A stretch of 64,000 nt of DNA from Pseudocitrobacter faecalis. Its GTDB lineage: Bacteria; Pseudomonadota; Gammaproteobacteria; Enterobacterales; Enterobacteriaceae. A program made the position numbers and the translations under genes. The notes under the pieces are model-generated. The model was not told where the DNA came from and searched no databases. It saw only the letters and a list, made by a program, of their open reading frames with translations. Where the stretch lies: positions 302,753 through 366,752 of the forward strand of contig QNRL01000003.1 of NCBI GenBank assembly GCA_003315335.1. Reading direction: 5' to 3'. This document shows, piece after piece, positions 16,694-26,263 of the stretch; positions within the stretch are counted from its first letter, which is position 1; the number at the start of each line of letters is the position of its first letter.

Positions 16694-17521
16694 ATGAATA
16701 AAAAAGTAAAAGTTGTTGAACTTAAAATCCTCGATCGGTTCCGTAATGATGTTTTAAGCACACAAAAACCAGAAAAAATAGAAGAATTACTAAGCTGGTA
16801 CTTGGGTGTTTACGGTGGGATTAATTTTACATTTGGCTATGACAGGCCAATATTCAGGGCAAGGAAATGCTATGACCGCAATGGGTTCAGTAATATTAGT
16901 GAAATATATCCTCCTCCGCCAGAAAAATGTCAAATTGGGCGAATGAATGAAAAAGGAAAAGCGATTTTTTACGGTTCATATAGTCTAGGGACTGCAATTG
17001 CGGAAATTAACGCCAAAGAAGGCGACTATATTCAAGTGGCCCATTTTAACTTACCAGAAAAAGCAGAACATGGTATAAGATGCTTTGCAATAGGTGAAAT
17101 TTACAATTCCTACCATGGGAATAGTACCATTTCATCGGCGTTATCTGATGAAATTAGAAAACTAACTGGCCGATTAGGTAAGAATGATATACATGCCTTG
17201 TTATCTTTTTTGTATATGGATGCATTTTCTGCTGAACTGTTGAATAGCATCAATGCAAGCAGTATAAATTACATATACTCAAGAATCTTTAGCCGGTTAC
17301 TTCTAAACAAACACCCCGATATTGATGGACTTATTTATCCAAGTGCTAAAATAAAAGGTTCATCCAATATTGTATTGCGTACAAAAACAGCAGAGGAAAA
17401 GTTAAATTTAAGTTTGAATGTCGTATTGGAAATTATAAAAGTTTATCCCTATGGCATAGTCGATTTTAATCTTATTAGAAGCGCTAAAGGTCACACCTCC
17501 AATGGCAACATCATTTGGTAA
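16694..17521 (+). CDS. RES-domain protein (predicted NAD-targeting toxin)
   Basis: A protein of 275 residues. The RES fold is recognised from FRARK (Arg55/Arg57), IGRMNEKGKAIFYGSYSLGT with AIAE (Arg83, Tyr93, Glu104) and DGLIYPSAKIKGSSN (Ser217), so the Arg, Glu and Ser that name the family are all present. Known RES proteins are toxins that degrade NAD+ by phosphorolysis (MbcT) or ADP-ribosylate a host enzyme (ParT), and are usually encoded next to an Xre-type antitoxin. This one is longer than the toxins, with about 45 N-terminal residues and a C-terminal extension, and has no Xre gene beside it. The nearest gene is the RipA-like membrane protein, same strand. A role in phage defence or toxin-antitoxin function is inferred. 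The ribosome binding site (AGAG at 16684) is weak. Confidence 0.82.
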   Translation: MNKKVKVVELKILDRFRNDVLSTQKPEKIEELLSWYLGVYGGINFTFGYDRPIFRARKCYDRNGFSNISEIYPPPPEKCQIGRMNEKGKAIFYGSYSLGTAIAEINAKEGDYIQVAHFNLPEKAEHGIRCFAIGEIYNSYHGNSTISSALSDEIRKLTGRLGKNDIHALLSFLYMDAFSAELLNSINASSINYIYSRIFSRLLLNKHPDIDGLIYPSAKIKGSSNIVLRTKTAEEKLNLSLNVVLEIIKVYPYGIVDFNLIRSAKGHTSNGNIIW

Positions 17522-17707
17522 ATTATTTTCTGCTTCTATAATAATATAAGCCGATACCATTGCGTTCCGTTGGTGAATTATCTTCTCGTCTTATCCGTAT
17601 ATGAAATTTTCAGTTAAGGACTAAATGGTAAAGGTTTCAGTTATGTATGAATTGAATATAATTTTCTGACTGAAACTACTGTTAATTAGCACTGTCTATA
17701 CATACAG

Positions 17708-18921
17708 TTAAGCGCTTTTTCCAAACGTTCCATGCACTACATTTTCGCCGTTTTCCAAGGCCTCCATATAGTCGACATACCACTGGAGCATTTCGCGGCG
17801 GCCATCCAGATACTGGGCGTGGTTGTACGTTCCTCGAATAGAGTTTTTGTCGACGTGTGCCAGCTGCGTTTCTATCCACGCGGTGTTGTAGCCCTGTTCG
17901 TGCAGGATGGTACTCATGGTGTGCCGGAAACCGTGCCCGGTTACTCTTCCCGCATATCCAATTCGACGTATCAAGACGTTCATCGCCATCTCGCTCATTG
18001 GTTTACTGTGCTGAATCCTACCAGGGAAAATGAACCGATAATTGCCGGTGACGAGGCGTAACTGCTCCAAGATAGCGATCGCTTGGTCGGATAAAGGGAC
18101 GCAGTGAGGTCGACGCTTTTTCATGCGCGCAGGTGGTACTTCCCATAGACGTTTATCAAAATCGATTTCAATCCACTCTCCCTGGCGTAATTCGCCAGGC
18201 CGTAGGCCGGTAAGAATCTGCAAGCGCATCGCCAACTTTACAACCGAACTGCCGCTGTACGTGTTCAGCGTACGGAAGAATTCGGGAAGTTCGTCACTGG
18301 TGAGAAAAGCGTAATGCTCTTTCTTATGAGGGGCGAACACGCTGGCCAGATCCGGTGCTGGGTTATAATCAGCTCGACCAGTAACAATCGCGTATCTCCA
18401 CACCTCTCCGCAACGCTGCCTAACCTTCTCAACTTTTCTGTCGCTCCTCTTTCATCCAGCTTAGAAAGAACTGACATGAGCTCCATCGGTTTGATATCGG
18501 CAATAGGACGCTGCCCGATAAACGGAAATACATCAGCCTCGAAGGTTTTCATCATTTCTTCGCCGTAGGATTCAGACCAACGGTCTATGCGCTTGGCGTA
18601 CCATTCACGGGCAATTGCCTCGAAGGTATTTTGATTGCGACTCAGCTTCGCCAGCTTATCTTCTTTGCGTACATCGCTGGGATTTATGCCGCCAGCAACC
18701 AACCTACGGGCATCATCACGTTTGCGCCTAGCATCATTGAGAGTTACATCCGGATACCTGCCCAACGAAATCATCTTGGGCTTACCATCGAAACGGTAGC
18801 GAAAACGCCATCCTCTAGATCCGTTCGGCTCGATGAGCAGAGACAGCCCATTGCCATCGTTGAGTGTATAGGACTTCTCACGCGGCTTAGAGCGCCTGAT
18901 TTCAAGGTCTGTGAGGGGCAT
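17708..18921 (-). pseudogene. P4-type tyrosine integrase, broken by a 1-base deletion
   Basis: The N-terminal part (from 18921, MPLTDLEIRRSKPREK) has the DUF4102 arm-binding domain. The C-terminal part has the catalytic Arg (ILTGLRPGELRQ), the HGFRHTMST box and the terminal Tyr region (GTYNHAQYLDGRR). They are in different frames: the N-terminal frame runs through EKLRRL at about 18424 into unrelated codons, while RQRCGEVWRYAIV begins in the next frame. Adding one base near 18420-18423 restores a normal integrase of about 404 residues. The gene lies just downstream of the tRNA-Gly it targets, in the same direction. The element is probably no longer mobile by itself, unless the deletion is a sequencing error. 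Confidence 0.85.
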
Positions 18922-18922
18922 T

Positions 18923-18983
18923 GTGTATAGTTCCAAAGTGTAGAGCACGAGCTATACGCATTACTATGCACATGAATGTATAG
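18923..18983. repeat. Arm-type integrase binding repeats, right end
   Basis: Copies related to CTATACACAT occur at 18952-18961 (CTATACGCAT) and 18964-18973 (CTATGCACAT), with inverted copies at 18923-18930 (GTGTATAG) and 18976-18983 (ATGTATAG). They lie between the integrase start and the tRNA and match the pair at 15134-15155. They probably bind the integrase N-terminal domain and may also let it repress its own promoter. Confidence 0.6.
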
Positions 18984-19068
18984 ATTTGAGTAGACGTTAG
19001 TTTACGTCAGAATACAGAGATACTGGCTAATGCCTTGTGATTGCAGGGTTTGGTTGATTTGAGTAGAC
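18983..19068. repeat. 13-bp direct repeats between the integrase and attR
   Basis: GATTTGAGTAGAC is present at 18983-18995 and again at 19056-19068, 73 bases apart. The spacing and place, between the arm sites and the tRNA core, suggest binding sites for an excisionase or a second integrase arm class. No excisionase gene is visible in the island. Confidence 0.5.
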
Positions 19069-19085
19069 TTCAGGAGAAGTGAATT

Positions 19086-19159
19086 TGGAGCGGGCGAAGG
19101 GAATCGAACCCTCGTATAGAGCTTGGGAAGCTCTCGTTCTACCATTGAACTACGCCCGC
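19086..19159 (-). tRNA. glyU: tRNA-Gly(CCC)
   Basis: On the minus strand the 74-base sequence begins GCGGGCGTAGTTCAATGGTA, has an anticodon loop CTTCCCAAG (anticodon CCC) in an AGAGC/GCTCT stem, a GGTTCGATTCC T-arm and an encoded CCA end. It decodes GGG. Its 3' end is the insertion site of the adjacent island. The neighbour actS (ygeR) is as in E. coli, which supports glyU. Confidence 0.97.
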
Positions 19160-19241
19160 TTCGGCGTGTGCGAGGAGCATTATAAACCTTATGCCCTCGC
19201 TGGCAAGCCTCATCGCCACTGACTGGCGATAAAATAGTCTT

Positions 19242-19943
19242 TTAGCACTTAGGCTTACTGCCCTGCGGCGGTAAGTAGCGCAGTGGATCAATCGCCGTCG
19301 CGCGGTAGCGGATCTGGAAGTGCAGTCGCACGGAATCAGCATCGCTGCTGCCCATGGTGGCAATCTTCTGACCTATCTTCACGCTTTGCCCGTTGTTCAC
19401 CAGCAGCGTGTCGTTATGCGCGTAAGCGGTGATGTAATCTTCGCTGTGTTTAATCATGATCAGATTGCCGTAGCCACGCAGCTGGTTGCCGACGTAGACC
19501 ACCTTCCCTGCCCCTGCGGCGTAAACCGGCTGACCACGACTGCCGGAAATATCGATACCTTTGTTACCGCCATCTGCGGTGGAGTACGGCATGATGACTT
19601 TCCCGCTGGTCGGCCAGCGCCAGCAGCGTTGCCCCACCGGCGGCCATGATGATTGCGGCACGGCGGAGGACGGTGTGACTTTTGCCGTGCTGGTTGGCTT
19701 TTTGCCGAGAAGTTTGGATGCACTTCCGGTTTTAATCTTTTGCCCCACTTCAATAATGTAAGGCGGTTTGATGCCGTTCAGACGCGCCAGCTCAGCCACG
19801 CTGGTGCCTGTGGCGCGGGAGATACGCGACAGGGTATCGCCACGTTTTACGGTGTAGACCGAACCATCATAGCTGCCGGAGCCCGATTTGCTCCCGGAAC
19901 AGCCCACCAGCACCACGCCGAGGAACAGGCACAGTAAAAAACG
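19242..19943 (-). CDS. actS: Amidase activator ActS (YgeR), LysM/LytM lipoprotein
   Basis: A lipoprotein of 233 residues: signal [16 protein letters not shown] with lipobox Cys15, a LysM domain ([13 protein letters not shown] to VGQKI), a linker, and a C-terminal LytM/M23-type domain. The domain has lost catalytic metal ligands: the usual HxGxD reads NKGID and the HLH motif reads RLH. It therefore cannot hydrolyse peptidoglycan and fits the activator role shown for YgeR/ActS, which stimulates the amidase AmiC at the cell envelope. The start at 19943 was chosen because the lipoprotein signal begins there; upstream codons are an extension. Confidence 0.9.
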   Translation of the reverse strand, partial: RFLLCLFLGVVLVGCSGSKSGSGSYDGSVYTVKRGDTLSRISRATGTSVAELARLNGIKPPYIIEVGQKIKTGSASKLLGKKPTSTAKVTPSSAVPQSSWPPVGQRCWRWPTSGKVIMPYSTADGGNKGIDISGSRGQPVYAAGAGKVVYVGNQLRGYGNLIMIKHSEDYITAYAHNDTLLVNNGQSVKIGQKIATMGSSDADSVRLHFQIRYRATAIDPLRYLPPQGSKPKC

Positions 19944-20043
19944 CATTGGCTGGGTACTCAGGCATCCTGCTAGCAAAACATCGTCCTCAGGTTAGTTCGG
20001 TCAGGTCGCCTATGATAGCAGGCTGATGGCGGATGCCAATATC

Positions 20044-20946
20044 TCAGACAGAAGGAGGAGAGTTAAAAGGATACCCTTCCGCCACCAACTCCATCACTTC
20101 CGGTACCCAGTTCGCGGCGGGCATTTTCACCAGCGCGGGATAGAAAACCTGCGGCGAGGGGAAGACATCAACCACGTGGCAGTGGGATAAGCGCGTCAAG
20201 TCCACTTCCGATGAGGGTAGCAGCGTGGCGGCAGACAGCCCCGATTCGAGCCAATCGAGGATCATGCCCGGCTGGGTGATATGCATAATCACATTCGGGT
20301 TTACCCCCGCCTTCCTGAACAGATCGATAAGCATCTCGTAAGTGCCGGAATCTTTCGCCCGATGCAGCAATACCAGCGGAAAGTCAGCCAGCGCCGTGTA
20401 GTCGAAAGGGTTCGCGGGTGCCTGGGGCAAACATTTTTTGCTGATAACCGCCACCAGCTTGATGGGATCAAAGGAGACAAAATCAAACCCTTCACTGCGA
20501 TAGGGTCGCTGAATTAGCGCTAAATCAATCGCACCTTCATTGAGCAGCATCTCCAGATGGCTGGAATCGGTGACCGAGATATTCACCTCAATGTTGGGAT
20601 TGCGCTCATACAGCGCCAGCAAAAGTGGTTTGAAGTAGGACTGGAATAGGTGCGTTAAGCCAAGACGAAACTGCGGATGATCTTTTTGCGCGATCTCCAT
20701 GGTTTCTCGCGCGGTGTCTTCCACCTGACGCAAAATCTCGCAGGCTTTGCGATAAAGGAAAAATCCTGCCTCTGTCGGCTCAATTCGATTACCCCGACGG
20801 GTAAAGAGCGGTGTTTGCAGCTCATCCTCCAGCTCCTGGATACGTTTACTGAGCGGCGGTTGCGCCATATTCAGCACTTTCGCCGCCTGGCTTATCGAGC
20901 CTTGCTCCACTACCCGACAAAAATAGCGTAATCGTTTTAAATCCAC
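20044..20946 (-). CDS. LysR-family regulator of the adjacent decarboxylase genes
   Basis: A protein of 300 residues beginning at a GTG (20944-20946) preceded at 8 bases by GGAGG; the longer upstream frame lacks support. The N-terminal HTH contains VEQGSISQAAKVLNMAQPPL and SKRIQELEDELQTPLFTRR, followed by the effector domain. It is divergent from the UbiD-family decarboxylase gene and probably controls it in response to an aromatic acid. This head-to-head arrangement is common for hydroxyarylic acid decarboxylase operons. Confidence 0.9.
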   Translation of the reverse strand: MDLKRLRYFCRVVEQGSISQAAKVLNMAQPPLSKRIQELEDELQTPLFTRRGNRIEPTEAGFFLYRKACEILRQVEDTARETMEIAQKDHPQFRLGLTHLFQSYFKPLLLALYERNPNIEVNISVTDSSHLEMLLNEGAIDLALIQRPYRSEGFDFVSFDPIKLVAVISKKCLPQAPANPFDYTALADFPLVLLHRAKDSGTYEMLIDLFRKAGVNPNVIMHITQPGMILDWLESGLSAATLLPSSEVDLTRLSHCHVVDVFPSPQVFYPALVKMPAANWVPEVMELVAEGYPFNSPPSV

Positions 20947-21115
20947 GAAACCGTCCTCCTCGCCAACGTCCTGAAGGCTAGTGTACGTCAGCCACCACAC
21001 CTGCCTCACACTTTTTTGATCTACTCAGACGCAGCTAAACGGTATTTGTCCCTTTTTCTGTTGGGGATTAGGGTAACCGCAGACAGTTTTACTGCTTACT
21101 CACAGGAATAGCACA

Positions 21116-22588
21116 ATGAAAAGTAAGGTTCATGACCTACGCTCCGCGCTGGCGCTGTTGAAAACGCTGCCAGGCGAATATGTTGAAACCGATACCGAAG
21201 TTGACCCGCACGCGGAACTCTCCGGTGTTTACCGCTATGTTGGCGCAGGCGGAACCTGCCAGCGTCCAACCCGCAAAAATGGCCCGGTAATGATGTTCAA
21301 CAAAATTAAAGGCTTTAACGATATCAGCGTCGCCATTGGCCTTAACGGTTCCCGTCACCGCGTCAGCCACTTCCTGAACTGCCCGCCGGAACGTCTGGGT
21401 CATCTGCTGAAAGATTCCGTACAGACGCCAATCGCGCCCGTTCTGACTACCGCACCTGCTGTAGGTCAGGAAGTGGTTCACCTCGCTACCGACGCCGGTT
21501 TCGACCTGCGCAAACTGCTGCCTGCGCCGACCAATACTGAAGAAGATGCCGGCCCGTATATCACCATGGGGCTGTGCTACGCCTCAGATCCGCAAACGCA
21601 TGAATCGGATATCACCATTCACCGTTTATGCGTGCAAAGTAAAGATGAGCTTTCAATGTGGCTCACTCCAGGCCGTCATATTGATGCGTTCCGCATGAAA
21701 GCCGAAGCCGCGGGCAAACCACTGCCGATTTCTATCAGCATCGGCGTTGACCCGGCGATTGAAATTGCCGCCTGCTTCGAGCCGCCAACCACGCCACTGG
21801 GCTTCGATGAACTGAGCATCGCCGGTTCGCTGCGCGGTCATGCCGTTGAAATGGTACAGTGTAAAACCATCAACGAGAAAGCGATCGCCCACGCGGAAAT
21901 CATCATCGAAGGCGAACTGCTACCTAACGTGCGCGTGCGTGAAGACCAGAACACTAACACCGGCAAAGCAATGCCGGAATTCCCTGGCTACACCGGCGAA
22001 GCCAAAGAAGCGATTCCGGTGATTAAAGTGAAAGCGGTAACGCACCGTAAAAACCCAATCTGGCGCACCACCGTTGGGCCTGGCGAGGAACACGTGAACA
22101 TGGCGGGTATTCCGACCGAAGCAAGCATCCTCGATATGGTTGAACGCGCGATGCCGGGTAAATTGCTGAACGTCTTTGCGCATACCGCAGGCGGCGGCAA
22201 ACTGCTGGCGGTGATGCAATTTAAAAAATCCGCCGCCGTCGATGAAGGTCGTCAGCGCCAGGCTGCTCTGCTCGCCTTCTCCGCTTTCCCGGAACTGAAA
22301 CACGTCATTCTGGTGGATGAAGATGTCGATATTTTCGATAGCGATGATGTGCTGTGGGCGATGCAGACGCGCTATCAGGGCGACGTGGACACCGTCACCA
22401 TTCCGGGCGTACGTTGCCACCCGCTCGATCCATCTCAGGTTCCTGCATACAGCCCGAGCATTCTGCAACAGGGGATGTCTTGCAAAACTATCTTTGACTG
22501 CACCGTACCGTTCCATCTGAAAAGTCACTTTGAACGCTCGAAATTCAAAGAAGTCGATGTGAAACGCTTCCTGCCGGACTTCGAATAA
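21116..22588 (+). CDS. UbiD-family hydroxybenzoate decarboxylase (AroY/LpdC-like)
   Basis: A protein of 490 residues matching the AroY (protocatechuate) and LpdC (gallate) decarboxylases throughout, including [68 protein letters not shown] and [19 protein letters not shown]. These enzymes remove CO2 from a para-hydroxybenzoate-type acid using prenylated FMN. The UbiX-like gene next door can make that cofactor. The small third subunit (D) of vdcBCD-type operons is not present. The substrate, protocatechuate or gallate, is inferred from similarity. SD GGAATAG precedes the ATG. Confidence 0.88.
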   Translation: MKSKVHDLRSALALLKTLPGEYVETDTEVDPHAELSGVYRYVGAGGTCQRPTRKNGPVMMFNKIKGFNDISVAIGLNGSRHRVSHFLNCPPERLGHLLKDSVQTPIAPVLTTAPAVGQEVVHLATDAGFDLRKLLPAPTNTEEDAGPYITMGLCYASDPQTHESDITIHRLCVQSKDELSMWLTPGRHIDAFRMKAEAAGKPLPISISIGVDPAIEIAACFEPPTTPLGFDELSIAGSLRGHAVEMVQCKTINEKAIAHAEIIIEGELLPNVRVREDQNTNTGKAMPEFPGYTGEAKEAIPVIKVKAVTHRKNPIWRTTVGPGEEHVNMAGIPTEASILDMVERAMPGKLLNVFAHTAGGGKLLAVMQFKKSAAVDEGRQRQAALLAFSAFPELKHVILVDEDVDIFDSDDVLWAMQTRYQGDVDTVTIPGVRCHPLDPSQVPAYSPSILQQGMSCKTIFDCTVPFHLKSHFERSKFKEVDVKRFLPDFE

Positions 22589-22598
22589 GGAGAACACC

Positions 22599-23183
22599 GT
22601 GGCCACGAAACGCATGATTGTCGGCATTAGCGGCGCCTCCGGGTTCCAGTACGGCGTGAAAGCGCTGGAACTGTTGCAGAAACTGGACGTTGAGGTTCAT
22701 CTCGTTGTCTCGAAAGGGGCGGAGAAAACCTGCCAGCTGGAGACGGATTACCGCCTGGAGGATGTCTTCGCCATGGCGGACGTCGTTCACCCGATTGGTC
22801 ATCTGGGCGCGGCGATTTCCAGCGGTTCATTTAAAACGGCGGGGATGATTGTTGCCCCCTGTTCAATGAGAACACTGGGCGCTATCGCCCACTGCCTGAC
22901 CGACAATCTGCTGACGCGGGCGGCAGACGTGGTGCTCAAAGAGCGCCGCCGTCTGGTGCTGCTGGCGCGAGAAACGCCGCTTAACCTCGGCCATATTCGC
23001 AATATGGGCGCGGTGACCGAAATGGGCGGCATTATCTTCCCGCCGGTACCTGCGCTTTATCAGCGGCCACAAACGGCTGACGAGATCGTTACTCATAGCG
23101 TCAGCCGTGCTCTCGATCTGTTTGATTTTGATATTAACGATCTTCCGCGCTGGGGCGAAGGATCTCTTAGCCACACTGAATAA
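22599..23183 (+). CDS. UbiX-like flavin prenyltransferase
   Basis: A protein of 194 residues starting at GTG 22599, with AAGGAG at the preceding stop. The UbiX/Pad1 signature is clear: [20 protein letters not shown] at the N-terminus, [20 protein letters not shown], and [16 protein letters not shown] near the middle. It prenylates FMN to the cofactor required by UbiD-type decarboxylases, and would serve the gene directly upstream, 10 bases away. This is the type called subunit B in hydroxyarylic acid decarboxylase operons; the housekeeping ubiX lies elsewhere in enterobacterial genomes. Confidence 0.9.
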   Translation: MATKRMIVGISGASGFQYGVKALELLQKLDVEVHLVVSKGAEKTCQLETDYRLEDVFAMADVVHPIGHLGAAISSGSFKTAGMIVAPCSMRTLGAIAHCLTDNLLTRAADVVLKERRRLVLLARETPLNLGHIRNMGAVTEMGGIIFPPVPALYQRPQTADEIVTHSVSRALDLFDFDINDLPRWGEGSLSHTE

Positions 23184-23201
23184 CTCTATCAGGACACTTC
23201 C

Positions 23202-23918
23202 ATGTTAATTGGCCCCTATGTGAACGGCGCGGCGGTGATCGTCGGCGGCCTGTTCGGATCGGTCATCGGGACGCATATTCCCGATCGCGTTAAAACGGCG
23301 CTGCCGCTGACCTTCGGGCTTTGCTCGGTAGGCCTTGGTATCAATCTGGTCATCAAGGTGAAATTCATGCCCGCCGTGGTGCTGGCGATGGTTATCGGCG
23401 CGGTGATTGGCGAAATATTTTTCCTCGAAAAACAGATTGGTAAAGCCGCAGGCAGCACGCGCGGACTTATCAATCGCATCTTCCCGCCGGTTCAGGGCTT
23501 AACGCACGACGAGTTCACCGAGAAATTTGTCGCGATTCTGGTGCTCTTCTGCGCCAGCGGTACCGGTATTTTCGGTGCGATGCATGAAGGGATGACCGGC
23601 GATCCGTCGATTCTCTACATTAAAACCGTGCTCGATTTATTCACTGCGGCAATTTTTGCCACCATGCTCGGATTTTCGGTGATGACGATTGGCATTCCGC
23701 TGATTGCTGTTCAGGTTGCGCTGGCAGTGCTGGCGGTGCATATCCTGCATTTGATTACACCGGATATGATGGCCGATTTCTCCTGTGCAGGCGGGTTGAT
23801 TATGGTCGCCACCGGGTTACGCATCTGTAATCTCAAAGCGTTCCCGGTCGCCAATATGCTGCCAGGCTTAATTCTGGTTATGCCGATTTCCGCACTGTGG
23901 GCCAGTTTGTTCGCCTAA
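23202..23918 (+). CDS. yqgA: DUF554 family membrane protein YqgA
   Basis: A protein of 238 residues with about seven hydrophobic segments and glycine-rich helices (MLIGPYVNGAAVIVGGLFG at the start). It matches E. coli YqgA of the DUF554 family, inner membrane proteins of unknown function that look like small transporters. It starts 18 bases after the UbiX-like gene and may be co-transcribed with it, although YqgA is not linked to decarboxylases in E. coli. Confidence 0.88.
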   Translation: MLIGPYVNGAAVIVGGLFGSVIGTHIPDRVKTALPLTFGLCSVGLGINLVIKVKFMPAVVLAMVIGAVIGEIFFLEKQIGKAAGSTRGLINRIFPPVQGLTHDEFTEKFVAILVLFCASGTGIFGAMHEGMTGDPSILYIKTVLDLFTAAIFATMLGFSVMTIGIPLIAVQVALAVLAVHILHLITPDMMADFSCAGGLIMVATGLRICNLKAFPVANMLPGLILVMPISALWASLFA

Positions 23919-23938
23919 GCTTGAGGTATAATCGCTGT

Positions 23939-24010
23939 GCCCGGTGGCGCTTCGCTTACCGGGCCTACGGAGTAATATTCGTAGGCCGGATAAGCGCAGC
24001 GCCATCCGGC
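23939..24010. repeat. BIME: two inverted REP units
   Basis: GCCCGGTGGCGCTTCGCTTA...CCTAC and GTAGGCCGGATAAGCGCAGC...CCGGC face each other. They are the common E. coli/Citrobacter REP sequence and lie between yqgA and idi, where they may stabilise or end the upstream mRNA. Confidence 0.85.
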
Positions 24011-24038
24011 GTATTGGAATTCGCTATCGGGAGCCGTG

Positions 24039-24590
24039 ATGAAAGGGCAAGAACACGTCATTTTACTGAATGAAAAAGGTGAATCGGTTGGCACGGCGGA
24101 AAAATATGCCGTACATACCGCCCACACGCCTCTCCACCTCGCCTTCTCCTGCTGGATCTTCAATAACGAAGGTCAGGTTCTGATCACCCGCCGTTCGCTC
24201 GACAAAAAAGCCTGGCCTGGTGTCTGGACGAACTCTGTTTGTGGTCATCCTCAATTAGGTGAAACCTTCGAGCAGGCGATTACGCGCCGCTGCCGGTTTG
24301 AAGTGGGGGCCGAACTTACGAGTATCAACCCGGTTTATCCTGAATTTCGTTATTGCGAAACCGACGCCAGCGGCATCGTGGAAAACGAAGTCTGCCCGGT
24401 GTATGCGGCGAGGCTTACCAATACCGTTGCCTTGAACCCGGACGAAGTAATGGATAGCCACTGGGTTTCATTAGATGCGCTTTTTCAGGCTCTGGCGGCC
24501 ACTCCGTGGGCGTTCAGTCCGTGGATGGTGTTGCAGTATCGTTCGCAAGAAGCGCGGGATAAGCTGGTGCGGTTTTCACCCTCACCCTAA
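24039..24590 (+). CDS. idi: Isopentenyl-diphosphate delta-isomerase
   Basis: A protein of 183 residues that interconverts isopentenyl and dimethylallyl diphosphate for isoprenoid synthesis. It has the type I IDI features: the active-site cysteine in [13 protein letters not shown], the acidic [11 protein letters not shown] and the Nudix-like helix [15 protein letters not shown]. coli Idi is 182 residues. ATG 24039 starts [10 protein letters not shown]; a GTG one codon earlier is an alternative. Convergent with lysS, as in E. coli. Confidence 0.95.
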   Translation: MKGQEHVILLNEKGESVGTAEKYAVHTAHTPLHLAFSCWIFNNEGQVLITRRSLDKKAWPGVWTNSVCGHPQLGETFEQAITRRCRFEVGAELTSINPVYPEFRYCETDASGIVENEVCPVYAARLTNTVALNPDEVMDSHWVSLDALFQALAATPWAFSPWMVLQYRSQEARDKLVRFSPSP

Positions 24591-24684
24591 CCCTCTCCCT
24601 TAGGGAGAGGGAACAGATTGTGCAAGTGGTTGAAATCTTCGCTGTTTTCCCCCTCTCCCTTGGGGAGAGGGCCGGGGTGAGGGG
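24579..24684. repeat. Composite palindromic repeat (CCCTCACCCT type), idi 3' end
   Basis: Two units in inverted order: CCCTCACCCTAACCCTCTCC with TTAGGGAGAGGG, then CCCTCTCCCTTGGGGAGAGG and GGGGTGAGGGG. The same element recurs at 36906-37015 and 40796-40874. It overlaps the last codons of idi. It is a dispersed intergenic repeat able to form long RNA hairpins. Confidence 0.8.
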
Positions 24685-24690
24685 TAAAAA

Positions 24691-24722
24691 AAAGCCCCGA
24701 TGCTCACACATCGGGGCTTTTT
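24691..24722. terminator. Bidirectional terminator between idi and lysS
   Basis: A 12-bp stem AAAGCCCCGATG/CATCGGGGCTTT with a six-base loop, A-tract before and T-tract after, serves both convergent genes. Confidence 0.9.
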
Positions 24723-24736
24723 CACCTCTCAGTGAT

Positions 24737-26254
24737 TTATTTCACCGGACGCATCGCCGGGAACAGGATCACGTCGCGGATGGTGTGGCTGTTGGTAAAC
24801 AGCATCACCATACGGTCGATACCGATACCCAGACCCGCAGTCGGTGGCAGGCCGTGCTCCAGCGCAGTCACGTAGTCTTCGTCGAAGAACATCGCTTCGT
24901 CGTCGCCCGCGGCTTTCGCATCAACCTGATCCTGGAAGCGCTGCGCCTGATCTTCTGCATCGTTCAGCTCGCTAAAGCCGTTACCGATTTCACGGCCACC
25001 GATGAAGAATTCGAAGCGGTCAGTGATTTCCGGGTTCACGTCATTACGACGCGCCAGAGGAGAGACTTCTGCCGGGTATTCGGTGATGAAGGTCGGCTGA
25101 ATCAGGTGCGCTTCGGCCACTTCTTCGAAGATCTCGGTCACGATACGGCCCAGACCCCAGCTCTTCTCAACTTTAATACCGATGCTTTCGGCAATCGCTT
25201 TTGCAGAGTCAAAGTTATCCAGATCCGCCATATCCGTTTCCGGACGGTATTTCTTGATCGCTTCGCGCATGGTCAGTTTTTCGAACGGTTTACCGAAGTC
25301 GAAGGTTTCTTCGCCATAAGGCACTTCAGTGGTACCGAGAATATCCTGCGCCAGGGTGCGGAACAGAGATTCGGTCAGTTCGATCAGATCTTTGTAATCC
25401 GCGTACGCCATATAGAGTTCCATCATGGTGAACTCTGGGTTATGACGTACTGAGATGCCTTCGTTACGGAAGTTACGGTTAATTTCGAAGACGCGCTCGA
25501 AGCCGCCAACCACCAGACGTTTCAGGTACAGTTCCGGCGCGATACGCAGGTACATGTCCAGGTCCAGGGCGTTGTGGTGGGTGATGAACGGACGGGCAGA
25601 AGCACCGCCTGGGATCACCTGCATCATCGGTGTTTCCACTTCCATAAAGTCGCGGTTCACCATGAACTGACGGATGCCAGCCAGGATCTTCGAGCGAATT
25701 TTGAACGTATTGCGAGATTCATCGTTAGAGATGAGATCCAGGTAACGCTGACGGTAGCGCGCTTCCTGATCCTGCAGACCGTGGAATTTGTCCGGGAGCG
25801 GGCGCAGGGCTTTAGTCAGCAGACGCAGCTCGGTGCAGTGGATAGACAGTTCACCAGTTTTGGTTTTGAACAGTTTACCTTTCGCGCCGAGGATATCGCC
25901 GAGATCCCATTTCTTGAACTGCTCGTTGTACACGCCTTCCGGCAGATCGTCACGAGCAACGTACAGCTGGATGCGGCCACCCACGTCCTGTAAGGTCACG
26001 AAAGAAGCTTTACCCATAATACGACGGGTCATCATGCGGCCAGCGACAGACACTTCAATGTTCAGCGCTTCCAGCTCTTCGTTCTCTTTCGCGTCGAAGT
26101 CAGCGTGCAGTTGGTCTGAGGTGTGATCGCGGCGGAAATCGTTCGGGAACGGGAGCCCCTGCTCGCGCAGTGCTGCCAGTTTCTCGCGGCGCGCTTTCAG
26201 TTCATTGTTAAGGTCAGCTACCGCGTCAGCACCTTGTGCGTGTTGTTCAGACAT
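24737..26254 (-). CDS. lysS: Lysyl-tRNA synthetase
   Basis: A protein of 505 residues, class II. The N-terminal OB anticodon domain ([17 protein letters not shown]) precedes the catalytic core with motif 2 ([18 protein letters not shown]) and motif 3 ([13 protein letters not shown]). It charges tRNA-Lys. It lies 9 bases after prfB, and the two form the prfB-lysS operon known in E. coli. Length equals the E. coli enzyme. Confidence 0.98.
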   Translation of the reverse strand: MSEQHAQGADAVADLNNELKARREKLAALREQGLPFPNDFRRDHTSDQLHADFDAKENEELEALNIEVSVAGRMMTRRIMGKASFVTLQDVGGRIQLYVARDDLPEGVYNEQFKKWDLGDILGAKGKLFKTKTGELSIHCTELRLLTKALRPLPDKFHGLQDQEARYRQRYLDLISNDESRNTFKIRSKILAGIRQFMVNRDFMEVETPMMQVIPGGASARPFITHHNALDLDMYLRIAPELYLKRLVVGGFERVFEINRNFRNEGISVRHNPEFTMMELYMAYADYKDLIELTESLFRTLAQDILGTTEVPYGEETFDFGKPFEKLTMREAIKKYRPETDMADLDNFDSAKAIAESIGIKVEKSWGLGRIVTEIFEEVAEAHLIQPTFITEYPAEVSPLARRNDVNPEITDRFEFFIGGREIGNGFSELNDAEDQAQRFQDQVDAKAAGDDEAMFFDEDYVTALEHGLPPTAGLGIGIDRMVMLFTNSHTIRDVILFPAMRPVK

Positions 26255-26263
26255 GTTGGTTCC

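Larger units (their letters stand above)
15058..19103. mobile_element. 4-kb integrative island in tRNA-Gly(CCC)
   Basis: The segment is bounded on the right by the 3' end of tRNA-Gly and on the left by a near copy of that end (15058-15074 against 19086-19103, one G fewer). Inside are a tyrosine integrase gene directly downstream of the tRNA and reading in the same direction, arm-type repeats at both ends, and two AT-rich cargo genes with composition very unlike the GC-rich flanks. This is the standard structure of a P4-like integrative element. The integrase is frameshifted, and no excisionase, replication or capsid genes are seen, so it is probably a fixed remnant or a satellite. Confidence 0.85.

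Noticed and set aside
17708..18948. Two overlapping integrase-like genes on the minus strand
   Set aside because: They are the two parts of one integrase separated by a single-base frameshift; the second part has no start of its own and begins in the middle of the core-binding domain.
23939..24010. Repeats as a CRISPR array
   Set aside because: These are REP/BIME palindromes with only two units and no regular spacers; no cas genes are in the window.
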